This document shows, one piece after another, positions 11,441 to 23,643 of a stretch of 64,000 nucleotides of DNA. The stretch lies in the NCBI GenBank assembly GCA_022497145.1, contig MU385878.1:283262-347261 (forward strand), in the 5' to 3' direction. A model generated the notes under the pieces. It did not search any database, was not told where the DNA came from, and was given only the letters and a program-made list of their open reading frames with translations. Each line of letters opens with the position of its first letter. Position 1 is the stretch's first letter. Position numbers and translations under genes: made by a program. Source of the DNA: Rostrohypoxylon terebratum. Its lineage: Eukaryota > Ascomycota > Sordariomycetes > Xylariales > Hypoxylaceae.

Positions 11441-13166
11441 TGTTATTGATATATACGGAGGAACATAAGGTGATGTCGTTCGGAATATGCGTGAAGGTTC
11501 GCTGATGAGACAAAGAGAATATAAAAAAGGGACAATTAATAGAGGGGATACTTTCCTTGGAGTGGGTATATTAATACCTAGTACGTAGTTTGAAGTTGTT
11601 AGCGCACTGTTTTACTCTTCACGCGTTTAAACTTAATAAGTAAACCATGTTTCCATGACCCAAACCCATTAAGAAGCGACTCCCCGCACACTGAGCATGA
11701 CGCGCTAGCACGTGCTATTAGGTACCTACAGCATACATAGGTACAGAGGTAAATTACTTGAATTACTAGGTAGGTATGTACCTAGCAAGCACATCTTGCA
11801 ACATAATAGTAGATTTTTTCAAACATCTACATTACGTAAATTTCATCCTCGTATACATGAAGTAGAAAAATGTGACCGTCGTTTCACTACCACATCGGTC
11901 CAATCTCAAATTAACTCTATACATATTACCTACTTACCAAGTAGGTAGGTACTTTAAAATGCGCAGTCCTAAAACTCAGAGATGTCTAGACTCTATGTTG
12001 CTTATGTAGGTATCGTTAGTACTAGTATTACTAGTACTAAACTCTCAGTACCTATGGTCCTATGGTCCTATGTATAAGTGTATCCATATATAGTAGGTAC
12101 CTAGTAGAATACTTATTCCCCCTCTAATTTACCACTTGCATGTATGTGTACTTAAGACCTTGGAGACAAGAAAAGGCGGGAATTGACGAAGAACCTAGCT
12201 CTGTCCCTTCCCGTTTCGTGTCCTAAAGCCACTTCCAGAAAAAGGGAATAAAAGGAAGGCACCGACAGGCCTAATAAGAGTCAAACCTAAATTTCCTTTT
12301 ATTCCACATCTAGTATCTCTTCCCACACTTATCACCCGTCATACATAACAAAACTTTGTCATATTAGTAGTAGTACATCCATCCAATACCTACTTCCTGT
12401 TAGTAGTACTAGGTACTGCTAGGCACCTATCTAATCACAGTAGTCATAGCAGATGATATCAGGCAAGCAGGACCAAGTATAGTGAAATTATACTTGCGCG
12501 TAACTTTCTATGCTCCTTCTGTTCCTTCTGTTCCTCTTACCTTTACGATTTCCAACTTTCTATAATCTTACATCTTATACTTCATGATATTTGTCAATTG
12601 GAAGTTATGATCCTGGCCACTCGGTAAATCGGCAGCTTGTCATTTGTTGGCCTCCTCTTCTTAGGCTTCTCCCAACTCCACGTCTCCTAAGTTGAGTTTA
12701 CAACTTTTTAATAACTTTTTAACAAACTCGTCAGCTTCCTCCCGACGTCCATTTACCTGCTACGAATGGATTCGTCTCCAACCTCGTTTCTACCTATGTA
12801 TTTTTTTCCGCCCCCTATCTCTCGACATTAAGCCTTTTTATTCGAAGAGAGGCGCAGTTCACTTAATTAACGTGTTTCCTTTTTTCATTTCCCACTCCTA
12901 ACCCACCATCAATAAACAGTCCTTTTGCTCCTTCTCTTCCCCCCCCCCCTCCCTTTCTAATTGCTTGCGCTTTTATACCCCAGTACTACCCATTTGAAAA
13001 CCAGAATTCAAGGACATAGCCTCGTCATGCCATATCTAAAAAGCTACGAACCCCACATACATACATAAATAATCGATTTTCTAAACCCCGCCAAGTACCT
13101 CACTTGGAGATTAAACAATTGGACAGCAGAATTAGTTCTGGGACGAAGCTCACCAACTTGCCCAAA
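11441..13166. other. Divergent intergenic region
   Basis: Lies between the 5' ends of the DUF2439 gene (minus) and the BAR-SH3 gene (plus), so it should hold both promoters. TAGGTA/TACCTA/CCTAGG words are dense at 11720-12120 and 12380-12430. The 500 nt before the BAR-SH3 start are pyrimidine-rich, with a run of C at about 12941-12951, typical of fungal leaders. No additional gene is supported. Confidence 0.65.
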
Positions 13167-14957
13167 ATGCAATCCATGCAAAGACAATTTGGGAAATTGC
13201 TCCACAAGAGTCCTGGAGATAATGCCAAGGTCGCTGTCTTATTGAACGATTACGAAGATGCCGATAAAGTTCTTGTCAAGGTATGATTTAACCAGGGGGA
13301 GGGGGGGAGAAGGGGAAGCCAATTGCCGTCCCGTGCCACTTTGTATCTAGGCCAAGGTCTAGGCCAAAATATCTTAACTGATCTCTTTGAATCTCTAGAT
13401 CATAGACCATACCAAATCATGGCGCGAATCCTGGGTCGATCTTGCTATGGCGCAACTGGGAATAGTAACAGAATACGATTCCCTCTACGATCCCATAGTC
13501 GGTGCCTCCGATGGTCACGGAAAGCCAACCGCATCCACCCCAGACCTTCAACTCGAACGTACGTTGAAACTGAAAGAGGTTTATTCGGATCTGAAAGCAG
13601 AATTGCTTGAAGAAGTCGGCCTCATCGAGTCGAGTATTGTTAGACCCGCTACAGATGCCCGAGACTTCATCGCTCCTTTAAGGAAGACAATCAAAAAGAG
13701 GGAAAACAAGAGGTTAGATTATGAGAAATGCCAAGATAAGGTCAACAAACTGCAAAGAAAATCTGGTCGAAGTCCTAAGGAAGATGCAGCTTTGGCAAAG
13801 GCCGAGGGCGAAGTTGCACGGGCAGCTGAGGTATAGAATATGATCCAATTGGGAGCGGTGCTTCGACATAAACTAACAAGTCGAGCAGGAATTTCACATT
13901 GCGGATTCGCATCTGAGAGAGACGTTGCCGCCTCTTGTCTCTGCGACGTTTAACTTAATACCACCCCTCATAGCCGGAGTTGTTATGATTCAAAATCGAC
14001 TACTTGGATTATATTATACCACGCTTCACAACTATTGCCAAGATTATGACTTTCCATCGCCCCCACCCCCCATGGAAAGCGTGATATCCATGGTATGTGA
14101 TATCGAGAAGTTTCTTCTGTTCTGTTTTTGTCTATATACTTGGGAGTGGAATTTTCTTAATCAAGCTAATCGAGGAGTTTCTACTCCTAAGACATGCCAA
14201 AACTTCCAGAAGTCTCCCCCAAAGGAATTACAAACTCACAATGTTGCAGTGGTCAACCGATTATGAACCTATCAAGCGCGAAGTAGAATCAATAACATGC
14301 ATCGCAACAGGCAAGGCCGTCAAACAGCCCATGAAACTACCAGATGATCCAACCAATAACGATGATCGGAAGCTATCCACCTCGTCCGCGACTCCTGCTG
14401 GGGAGAACGGCTTTCGCCGTACATCGTCCGGGCTCATCGGCAGTACTAATGCTGTACCTCCTGCCCCTGGGCCCCGACCAAATCGCATCCCTTCATCAAC
14501 ATCTTTAGCATCGCAAGCAAGTTCCGGAACACCCAGACCGTCTTTTTCGAACCACCTTACACCTACCGACTTTACTACCGCCTCCCGTCTTGGACAAACA
14601 CTTTCGCCTGCTCTGTCGCCTGGTTTGGTTCAGCCAAGATCAGATTACTTCGGCCGGCCTTCGACTGCATCTACCTCGGCATCCACTACATCCCTAAACC
14701 CTCCTGCCAGTATGGCATCTATTGCCGTTAAAAAGAAACCACCGCCCCCGCCGCCAAAGAAGATTGGTTCAAACCGACTAGAGGAATTTGTCGTCGCCCA
14801 ATACGATTTCAACGGACAGAATACAGGTGATCTGTCTTTCCGTGAGGGCGACAGGATAAAAATCGTCAAGAAAACCAGCACAGATCAGGATTGGTGGGTT
14901 GGCGAATTAAACGGGGTCAAGGGCAATTTCCCGGCAAACTATTGTAAAGCAGCTTAA
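13167..14957 (+). CDS. RVS167: BAR and SH3 domain protein, RVS167/Hob1 (amphiphysin-like)
   Basis: Four exons: 13167-13280, 13399-13830, 13889-14092 and 14250-14957, all joined in phase 0, giving 485 residues. Introns are 118, 58, 157 nt with GTATGA, GTATAG, GTATGT donors. The start Met gives MQSMQRQFGKLL, the usual beginning of this fungal subfamily. Residues 1 to about 250 are the membrane-curving BAR coiled-coil domain (for example NDYEDADKVLVKIIDHTKSW and the charged helix around KKRENKRLDYEKCQDKVNKL). A Ser/Pro/Thr-rich linker with a proline stretch (KKKPPPPPPKK) follows. Residues 428-485 are an SH3 domain with the ALYDF-like AQYDF, the DWWVGEL core and FPANYC end. Family members act at the cortex in endocytic vesicle scission and actin-patch organisation. 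Neighbours are unrelated. Confidence 0.93.
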
Positions 14958-15934
14958 CAGACGGTCAACATCTGAGCAGAGCCCATTTCGGCAAGATAGG
15001 TTGATGGACAGGTAGATGTCGTATACAAATTTTTCATAGTATAAGTCAAATGAAAATTATAAGATGGTTGGGGATCAACAGAGTGGCATCGTTGCCAGCA
15101 GGATAATAATGTACAATGACGACCTTGAAATATGGTAGGAAAGCCTAGCCACGAACAGACGCCTAGAGTTGTCACATAATACGAAATGACAGCGAGCTTT
15201 ATTCGCGTTTTAAAAAAAGGGGGGATGGGGAGGAGGGGTTTCCAGCCAATCTGATGAAGATAATCTCACTTAGATACACCAGACTGAACAAAGGAATAAC
15301 ATCCTATTTCCGCAGTACCGTCTCCATCCTCAAATACCATGCCCAATGCTCGATGCTAACGAATGCCCGCTCAGAAATTTCCCTTTAGTGAGTGAAGCAA
15401 GAATAGTAGAAATCTATATCGGGAGTTTAAAACAGCCAAGTAACATGCCGAAGTCAGACTACCGCAAAATTTCCAACTGATCTGCCCTTTCCCTGCGCCC
15501 GTGGAATCCATGCATGCAAATGTAGCTGTATCGTCCAGTCTTTAGGGGTATCATAACGAAACAAAAGAGATATGGCGACTCGGGGTGCCGAGGCGTGTGC
15601 CGGACAGGAGTCGAATTAGAAATGTAATAAATAAATAAATAGATAGATAGATAGATAGATCTGATATGTGTAATACAGTTTTCTGAAGTAAAAAAAGAGT
15701 GACGTGGTTGATGCATAAGATAGGGGAAACCTCAACACATCCATGTAGCAGCGACAGCGTCTGGGCAACCAGAAATGATCTTCGTAGTTGAGCATTCGCG
15801 GGGAAGTTGTCGAGTGTCTGTGATAAAAACATCTAGCGACAGAGAATACGAACGAAGTAGTAAGGGTGTTACGCAAGGGTTAGCCGAGGGCAAGCATGGG
15901 TGTTGTCAATGGTGAGCGAGGGCAACACGGACGC
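14958..15934. other. Convergent intergenic region
   Basis: Lies between the 3' ends of the plus-strand BAR-SH3 gene and the minus-strand gene ending at 15935. Apart from a tetranucleotide run at 15627-15661 no feature is seen; the frames at 15459-15876 overlap that run and are not protein-like. Confidence 0.65.
15627..15661. repeat. Compound microsatellite (AAAT)n(AGAT)n
   Basis: A run of AAAT units passes directly into five AGAT units. It creates long Ile/Tyr/Ser-repeat frames on the minus strand that are artefacts. Confidence 0.85.
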
Positions 15935-17983
15935 TTAGAAAGTGCAAGGACCCAGCTCAACGGCTGGTGGCGTCACACCTTCTCGTCGTTTACGGTCCTC
16001 CTCAGCCCTAATAGCACGAGTAATGTCTTCTACTTGAACATCCGCCGGGTCCCGTGCTGTTAGATAGCCGTCTTCCGAGCCTCCTAGTTCCATAGGTGTA
16101 ACGGGTCCCGGAGACCCTAGAGGTGCCAGTCTCGGTTTACTCGGCTTAGACATGCTCGTAAATCCGATTGACCTCAAGGAATTCATTGTTGCCGTATTGA
16201 CATTCCCACCGCTGAGAGCTATTTTCGCTTGCGCGATCATATCGCGCTGATACTGCTGGAGTCTTCGTTTCGCCTCAGACTCGTTGCGCGAATGCCCTAT
16301 TGTAATGTCTTTAGTGGTGGGTACCTGGGGTTCCGACTTGATTCCTGTTGGAGGAGAAGGGGCAAAATTTGACGTCGGCGACCTGGCTTGCTGTCTGCTT
16401 CTTTTCTCCTCTTTCCTTTTCACGTAATTAGACGGGTAATATTTTCCCATGGGTAGAGGGTTGTCCTGGGAACCGGTCGGGTTATAACTAGCAACTGGTG
16501 TATTAGACCCGGAATCGAGACTAGACTGTGGCCTGCCTGAAGCATCGTGTTGTGCAAGTCGCGCGGATCGTTCGGCCATGGTTACGGGAAGCGTTGCGGA
16601 AGGTTTAGCACCTTTAGCACCTACCGCCACACCAGTACTAACAGAGGCCTTCGTGTCGAGAGAGCCTGAGTGGCCGGCACGTTCAATAGATTTCATGCGA
16701 GCCTTGGAGGCATCAAGCTGAAATGGGTGAGGACAGTAAACGCGGGCTTGGTCCTCGTGTAAGGGGAAATAACCACTACACCAGACACCAGAGACGGGCG
16801 GATTAGCCAAGATATCCATGTTTTCAACTTGACAAAACTTACCCAGGAAGATCGCCGCGAGCGGAGAGAGGTGCGGGTGGAGTGTAGATAGGTGCGCTGG
16901 TGACTTTCTTGGCGGTTGGTAATTCGATAGCAATTGGCCTAGTCCTGGTAGGCGTTGATCTTGGAGAGTCGAACAGGGTCAGGTCTCTTGTCGGGTCTCT
17001 TGTCGGGTCTCTTCTTCCTGTATCATTTAATACAATATTCCAGTTAGCGCGCGTGTTCATCTGTCTTATGACGCAGTTAACAAAGCCAACATGTACAAGA
17101 AGCACACTAAAAGATGCAGTAAAGAGGGGTGCATGGGTCATTCTTGGAAACATATAATAATAATAATGGATGGATGTTGTAGAGTGTTTTTGGGACAGGC
17201 CGGGGGCCTTGTTAGCGGCCACAAGACCTCCCCTCGACACCCTCGACACCCTTCAGCCCCTCAAAGGCTAAAAGGGTGCACCTAAAGAAACGGGTAGCCA
17301 TCCACTGGCATCCTTCAAATGCACCCCGCCTTAGGGGCTGGCGGTGGAGAGCATTAGTGGCTTCCACCTAGTGTATTAGGTGTATTAGGTGTATTAGGCG
17401 CCCATCAACCACACTGCCACAGTCTTCCACCGCCCGTCACAGGAAGTCATAGAACACATCCATCCATAACAGCAAGCTACATCCGAACTGTGTCGACGGA
17501 TGTCTGTATTCTTTGCTTTTGGTCGCGCAGAGAGATCCACCAACCAATTTCCAACAGGACCCAGATATCCCTCATAGGAGAAGCCGGCACTGCTATTACA
17601 GAACACAGAACACAGAACACAGAATACAGAATACAGAATACAGAATACAGAATACAGAATACAGAATACAGAATACAGAATACAGAATACAGAATACAGA
17701 ATACAGAATACAGAATATTACAGGATATAGAATACGGGAAATAAAACATACCGCCGCTCGACCTTAGCTTCGGGGAAGCCCCGGGTTGCATATACTGTGA
17801 ATTATCCGTTGTCGGATTCGGCGATGGTCTTGTAGAGAAAATGATATCGTCCTGCCTAATGTCGGGCGAGGACATTGGCGATGCTTCGGATGAGCTAGAC
17901 ATGGACCTTGAGGGCGGCGGCGGGCGTCTTTTCATAGAAGACAGGTACGAAGATGGCTTGAACGAGCGGCCGAAGCTTGCCAT
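15935..17983 (-). CDS. Unknown conserved fungal protein interrupted by a repeat-bearing intron
   Basis: Proposed exons, complement of 17753-17983 plus base 17752, 16843-17017 and 15935-16775, giving 415 residues. The 67-nt second intron (GTAAGT, branch GCTAATC, acceptor TGTAG) joins RGDLPG to GYFPLHEDQARVYCPHP in phase 2. The first intron (17018-17751, 734 nt; donor GTATGT, branch CTAAC, acceptor ATACAG) is very long for such a genome and contains a 119-nt heptamer array. Exon 1 is basic and Ser-rich (SFGRSFKPSSYLSSMKRRPP); exon 2 carries a RDPTRDPTRD repeat; exon 3 holds a YPSNYVKRKEEKRSRQQ stretch and a charged helix SEAKRRLQQYQRDMIAQAK. The start is uncertain: sequence upstream of Met 17983 (DLEAGRRGGFVKDAFILER) looks coding, and an acceptor (branch TACTAAC, then ATTAG) just above it suggests another 5' exon that I could not place. 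Function unknown. Confidence 0.65.
17371..17397. repeat. Tandem 9-mer GTGTATTAG x3
   Basis: Three exact copies inside the long intron of the 15935-17983 gene. Confidence 0.8.
17598..17716. repeat. Tandem heptamer array: ACAGAAC x3 then ACAGAAT x14
   Basis: Seventeen 7-nt units in perfect register, three ending in C and fourteen ending in T. Because 7 is not a multiple of 3 the array is open in several frames and gives artefactual repeating peptides. It lies inside the 734-nt intron, about 35 nt from the donor. Confidence 0.97.
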
Positions 17984-20428
17984 ATTATCAATAGTCCGTT
18001 CCAAGATGAAGGCGTCTTTCACAAACCCGCCCCTACGGCCAGCCTCAAGGTCTAACACCGAGGTGGATCTAATCAACAACAATACCCCGGTTAGTATATA
18101 TGGCTCTCAAGATATTGGTTGGTGTGTTTAGCAGCAGGCGATAGTAGTCATATCTAGACATTATAGAGAAATAAGCGGGCAGATGAATTTTAGGTGAAGC
18201 CAGAGATAAAAGGTCGAACTTGTTTTCTTAATTGGTAATCGAGATTCGAAAGCCCTCTGTTTGGTCGGCTTTCAATGTCAGACGGCTCCGCTGAGGATCC
18301 CACCTGTCATCTATAGTATCGTTGTGCCGATGGATTCGCCTAGGGATTTATCCTGTTTTTTTTTTCTTTAGGGGGGGCGCTCCTCTTCCAGGATAAGGAC
18401 GCGATGCGTGCTTTAAAAAAAAGCAGAAACAGCTACATAGGAAAGGGATACTTCGCCGTGGCGATTGCGGATGTTTCAAGCAAACGACGATGAAGCGATG
18501 AGCCAGAGAGGATAAGATATGACCGACATCTTACCTGTATACTAGGTAGGTACCTAGTAGTTGAAGGTACTATTAGGTGTGTGGCGAACGTGAGGATTGA
18601 CGACTTAAATTGGCGTACACTACCTAGTAGGCACCGTGAAGTATGTAAACGAGGACTGATATTGTATGATTTTGTAATGAGAAAAAAAAAGTTAATTCAA
18701 GTCGAGAACGATGGTCGCTTCTGGCTCGTCTCCGTGTATGTAGGACCTACTACTAGGTCCTAGGTAGGTGGTGCCTGGTGAGTGTAGAGTGTTCGGCGTA
18801 TCCACAGGTAATTTGACCATTCGCTAAAAGAATGGATGGATGGGTAGATGGTGTGGGTGGTGGATGGTTCCAAGTTCCAAGTTGAATAGAGACGGTATAG
18901 GTAAATTTGTAGACCCGCTTCCTCCCACTTGTTTTTCAGATTCTTACATTTAACCTAGCAATGAGAGATAATAGTCCTTGGCATATACCGTAAAACTCAG
19001 CCCTCGGATCGCTTGAAAATGTGATGCTCTACGGGAGAGGAGGTGGTTTCTTCCTTTCTTCCCTCCCCCCCCCTTTTTCCCTGATCGCAGAGGAGGTGAT
19101 GGGTGGTAAACGTGATGGTTGAGCGAGTGCAATCCACAGGTGTGTGTGGTATGTGTGGTAGATGGTAAGCTCACAGATGTCAAAACTGCTACCCAGACTG
19201 CCGAAGTAGAACCATTTAATGACCATTCAATAACCAACCAGAAGGCATCGACTCGGAGCGTTGGGACCCCTGGAAGATATTGTCTCTTTTTTTCCACAAT
19301 TATGATATGATGATTGATTGCAATACGTACCTAATATATATATATGTATTTCGAAAGAGGAAAGGGAAGGAGAAGGAAGAAGTTGAGTTAAATTCAACCA
19401 GCTTAGAAAACTAATTCTGGTCCAACAAGACCACGGGCCACGGACCCTGGTTCCTACATAGTACAACTATACGAAGTATTATTATGTGCGTTATCAATTA
19501 AGGCCATTCCACAGGAATACATATATGTACCTATGTACCTAGGTCATCATCGTAATGTATAGATTCGTACGCACTTGAGACTTTTTTTTTATTCTTTTTC
19601 CTGCCATTGATACCCATCAGTCATCACTTAAAAAGAGTCACCTACTTAGGTAGTATGTAAGGTGGAATAAAAAAAACCTGACAATTTCAAGGTTAATGTT
19701 CAATGTTATCTTTAAAAGAAACGTAAATGAGAAACATAGTAGTACATACATATGTGCATGTGTGACAAGCTACCTACTTCCCTTTTTTTGTTCCTTTTTT
19801 CCCCAAACCAGGCACTAGCTACAGATATCTTGCCGAGTGTTAAACAACCCCTGAACTTGCTGGGCTTAGGAGGAACTTAAGTCTCAGGAAATGTTCCGCT
19901 TTTATCTTATCGTATGGACATATCCTATCATAGTGTACGAAGTAGCTACTAGCCTACTACAGTCTACCATGTACCATGAGGTAGGTACGTACCTACCTAG
20001 TAGGTAATAAACTAGGTATGTATATGGATGTGATACTTACCTCTAATTGGATAGCCCTATCAACAAGTACTAGGTATCACGTTTTGTTGACAACAGCAGA
20101 CTAGCGAGCAGAACCTAAAATCCAAGGATAATATAAAAAAAAAAAAAAAGGAAGATAAAACTTTACGCCTACTTTAGGTATGGATGTAGTTTGTCAATAC
20201 ACATGCCGGCACGCCGAGCTGGACATCGATGCATCGCTGTACGTAATGAGTAACTTTCCACGACTATCATTCAATCTCAAAATGCAAAATCGTACGAGCG
20301 CTATTATCAATGATACCGTTTCATGCCTACACAGTATTATATGCATACAAAATATGTATGTGCCTACCTACTTACCTGCTTACCTAGGCCCCATCTATGT
20401 ACCTAAGTCTTAAGAATCCCAGCAATTA
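17984..20428. other. Gene-poor intergenic DNA
   Basis: Contains the upstream region of the 15935-17983 gene (including a possible unplaced 5' exon near 18060-18160) and then about 2 kb with no supported gene. TAGGTA/CCTAGG words are dense at 18540-18770 and 19930-20080. Short frames are low-complexity or unrecognised. Confidence 0.6.
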
Positions 20429-20756
20429 CTGGTGCTGTCTACAATAACTCTCGACTGCACCCCCCGTAGGGGGGGTGCTGCACATTGATTAGCGAAACGG
20501 GCAAGACTAGCGAAATTCTCCGAGGTACTTATAAATAGGTGGGTTTTACATATAAAATTAAAGTATACTAGCATAAATGCATATTCTTTTAAGTAGATAT
20601 AACCTTTGTTTTTAAGAATATATATGATTATAAGCCATAGATTAAAGGGTTTAGGGTAATCTTCGGCTGGTTTCGTTAGTCTTGCCCGTTTCGCTAATCA
20701 ATGCGCAGCACCCCCCGTAGGGGGGTGCTGATGAGAGTTATTGTAGACAGCACCAG
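20429..20756 (+). mobile_element. MITE copy 1 (TA-flanked, long terminal inverted repeats)
   Basis: A 328-nt element flanked on both sides by TA. The ends are inverted repeats of about 90 nt beginning CTGGTGCTGTCTACAATAAC. Each end contains a GC-rich hairpin (GCACCCCCC..GGGGGGTGC with loop GTA or similar) and the word GATTAGCGAAACGGGCAAGA. The interior is AT-rich and has no coding capacity, so the element is non-autonomous. TA duplication is typical of Tc1/mariner-superfamily insertions; the superfamily assignment is inferred from that alone. Confidence 0.93.
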
Positions 20757-23041
20757 TACTATTTGGGTCTAGAAGTCATTCTCGCATGCTCGGCCGGTTC
20801 CATCTTACAATTGCGCGTTGCCGGCCGGGAGGAGATCGTCTTGCGGAGAACCCCCGCAGGCGCTTTTGTACGTGGGATTACAATAGAAGATTATCTTCCT
20901 ATCTCATCGACCACATGTACCTCTCCATCACACTTATGCCATATCCTGCTCAAGATGAAACATGACCAAATACTCCTACAACTTACACTCACACTCACAC
21001 TCTATTGCGGCTGACTGCGAGCGGAAAGCAGGGTACGTGCTACCCAGCCTACATAGATCAACAAATCGCCGCCGATGTTGTGCCTAAGCGATTGAAGATC
21101 AAAATACGCAGCTTAGGATACTACGTACTATGTAGTAGCTACAGCAGGCATGGCACAATACGATTCTAGTATATGATCCATACCCCCCAACACGGTGTTT
21201 ACGAAAAGCACAACCTGACCCCCCCGACCTAGGGCACTGGGTAAAGAATCGATAATAGCATATCTTATAGGATATACTGCCGATACTTAGCTACCTACTC
21301 ATGTCTCAAATCATTGCCACGAGCTAATATTTGAATGAGCAACTTGAAGCTAGAGTAGGCCACCCTGTGATATCACCGAGCATCTTTGCTAGATTGGAAG
21401 TCTACGATTGCGCAGATTTCAATAGTCTTACTTGTGACATGTGTTGAAAAAGTGGCCTGAAGCGCGCCCCGTTCGCAGGGTCCAGAATCGCCTCCGACAT
21501 TCGACGTTCTCTAATCTGAGGTAAACCGGGAGCTGAGAATCAAATGTCGGCAGTTCTTGCTTTTACAACCAACAAGCTAAGGAGCATAAACGCGGAACGT
21601 TGTCGAATAGTAGATAGGCCTTCGTTGATCTGGTAGATCGGTACTCAGAAAAGAACACAGGACCTAGGTCCTACTACGTCGTAGGTATGTTTCTCATTTC
21701 CGTCGGTCGTCCGTAAGCGGGGATTTGATCGCCCTGTCAGCAGCCTGCTTAACACTACTACGTACTCTGTATTACTTGCCATCCAATACATACCTACACA
21801 GCTACATAGGTATACATAAGACCTACATAGTAGTAGTAGACTAATAATAATAGGTCAGGTACACCCTAACCGATTTGACCTATCTGCCTAGGTAAGTACT
21901 TTAATATGCATAGGCACTGTAAATTTCCGAGTCGCGGGTATTGAAAGTTTGGTAGTGACTTCTAGGAGCTAGTGATGGTCTTCGCGATTAACTTGAACCG
22001 CACATAGCGCCCTCATATTTCTTGATTTGTGTCGTGAGCTAGGCTTGTAAATCAGAACAGGAACTCAAAATCGTTGGATTCCGAAATCGATGTCAATTCT
22101 GATGGAATAAAAGGGGGATAACTTTCAACCTTAGAGATATGACGTATGTAGCCGGCCCTTAGTGCATAGCTTAGGAAGTTCTTCTAAATTAGCGTGCCCG
22201 CTTTTACCGCCCAGCCAAACCAAAAAAAATCGACAGAAGATAAATCGACAACAATTGAATTCTTGTGAGATTGTAAAGACACTGGATGCTGGGTGCAAGA
22301 TCGAAACCACTGTTGGTCAATGGGCTACGAGACATCAGGGTGAAAGATCCTAGACTACGGGCCGTAGGTACGAACAATGTACTTGAGAACCTAGCTAAGC
22401 AAATGCCTACGTGTGGTTCTCAGAGAATCACACACAATTGGTATGTATTAATAATTATGTAGCAGGTGCCCGCTCGAGTTTCGATGATACTAGGTAGGTA
22501 TGTACGATATCACCATCATTCTACTATGTAGCAGAACCATAAATTAAAAGGATTACGTAAGGTTTGAATTTACGCCCATAGACGTACGTAGTATGTAATA
22601 TGTATTAGGTAAGACAAACATATATGTACCTAAAAATTAAATATCTACAGTCACATGTATTCACCGACTCCAAAGGCTGCAATAGGGTACATTCTATCAA
22701 ATTGTACTCAGCGTCATTTCATTTTACAGAGGGTTTTATTTAGCCTCGGCTATATCAACCTACATATGACACTTAAAGATACTTGTAAGCTGTTTTTAAT
22801 TTACGTTAATAACACTACAGTAGGTTCCTTATATCACAACACGTCATGGCATAATTGTTGTGAATCCCAAATCGTAGGCATCCTGACAGAGTATCAAGTG
22901 CGCCTCCAGCGACCAAAATGCGCTTGCCTTTTTCCATCGCAATCGCCAACTTCCAAAACCCCTGTGCCGATGCCGAACTCCAACACAACCAATCCCCCCA
23001 TACATCAAGGCTACCTAGGTCCTAGGTACTGATCAGGGCGC
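20757..23041. other. Gene-poor intergenic DNA
   Basis: No supported gene. TAGGTA/TACCTA words recur at 21660-21900 and 22480-22640. A plus-strand frame at 22655-23032 runs into the 3' flank of the MARVEL gene and has no recognisable protein content. Confidence 0.6.
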
Positions 23042-23643
23042 CTATGCCGTCCAGCCAGTTGAGCGTATCGAGGCATTACGACCTAGCCTTGCGCGGCCGG
23101 TAAATCGACTGCGTCGGTCACGGTGATTCCACCAGTAAGCACCACTCGCAAGGGACGCTATTAGCCAGAGAAGCGCGTTCGCCAAATCTACCCAGACGGC
23201 GTTCTTCATCCGTTGGATACCACTGTTCCCTTCCGGATCATCTTGGATATACATCTTACCAAATAAGCCAAAGAGTGCAATCCAGAGTATGAAAATAATG
23301 CAGCTCCATATCGTGACTATAGCAAATCGTAAGATGAATGGAATGAAGTAGAGGGCCGCCGTCAGTGCCGAAAGGCCCCCAACGACTTCTGCATAGACCT
23401 ATCCGTGTTCCACTTTTGTCAGCGTCTTTCACTTCTCAATGGAGTCTCGATACACCCGTATCAGGTTAAAAAAGAAAGGCCAAGGGGTTGACCTACCCAT
23501 TTTCCATCGATATATTTGCCCTGAGAATGCGCACGTTGCAGATCAATACCATATAGACCACAGATGGTAAGCGCGAGGACAAATTGAACGAAATGCAGAA
23601 CGGAGAAGAGCAGATAGCTCACTGTCATGCCTAATACAATCAT
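23042..23643 (-). CDS. MARVEL-like four-helix membrane protein
   Basis: Two exons, complement of 23497-23643 and 23042-23398, with a 98-nt intron (donor GTAGGT, branch GCTGAC, acceptor GATAG) in phase 0; product 167 residues. Four hydrophobic segments: VSYLLFSVLHFVQFVLALTI, GGLSALTAALYFIPFILRFA, IVTIWSCIIFILWIALFGLF and VDLANALLWLIASLASGAYW. The YGIDLQRA..GKYIDGKWVYAEVVGG loop and the final AYWWNHRDRR..FTGRA tail match a familiar family of fungal MARVEL-domain membrane proteins of the plasma membrane or endomembranes; no molecular activity is known to me. The start Met at 23643 has a good context (AACCATG); Met at 23631 is an alternative. It is the only recognisable gene between 18.0 and 29.5 kb. 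Confidence 0.87.

Noticed and set aside
17490..17767. Plus-strand frames giving repeating YRIQNTE peptides
   Set aside because: They are translations of the heptamer array, which is open in several frames because 7 is not a multiple of 3.
22655..23032. 125-codon plus-strand frame
   Set aside because: Ends in a CCTAGG/TAGGTA repeat cluster beside the MARVEL gene 3' end and resembles no protein.
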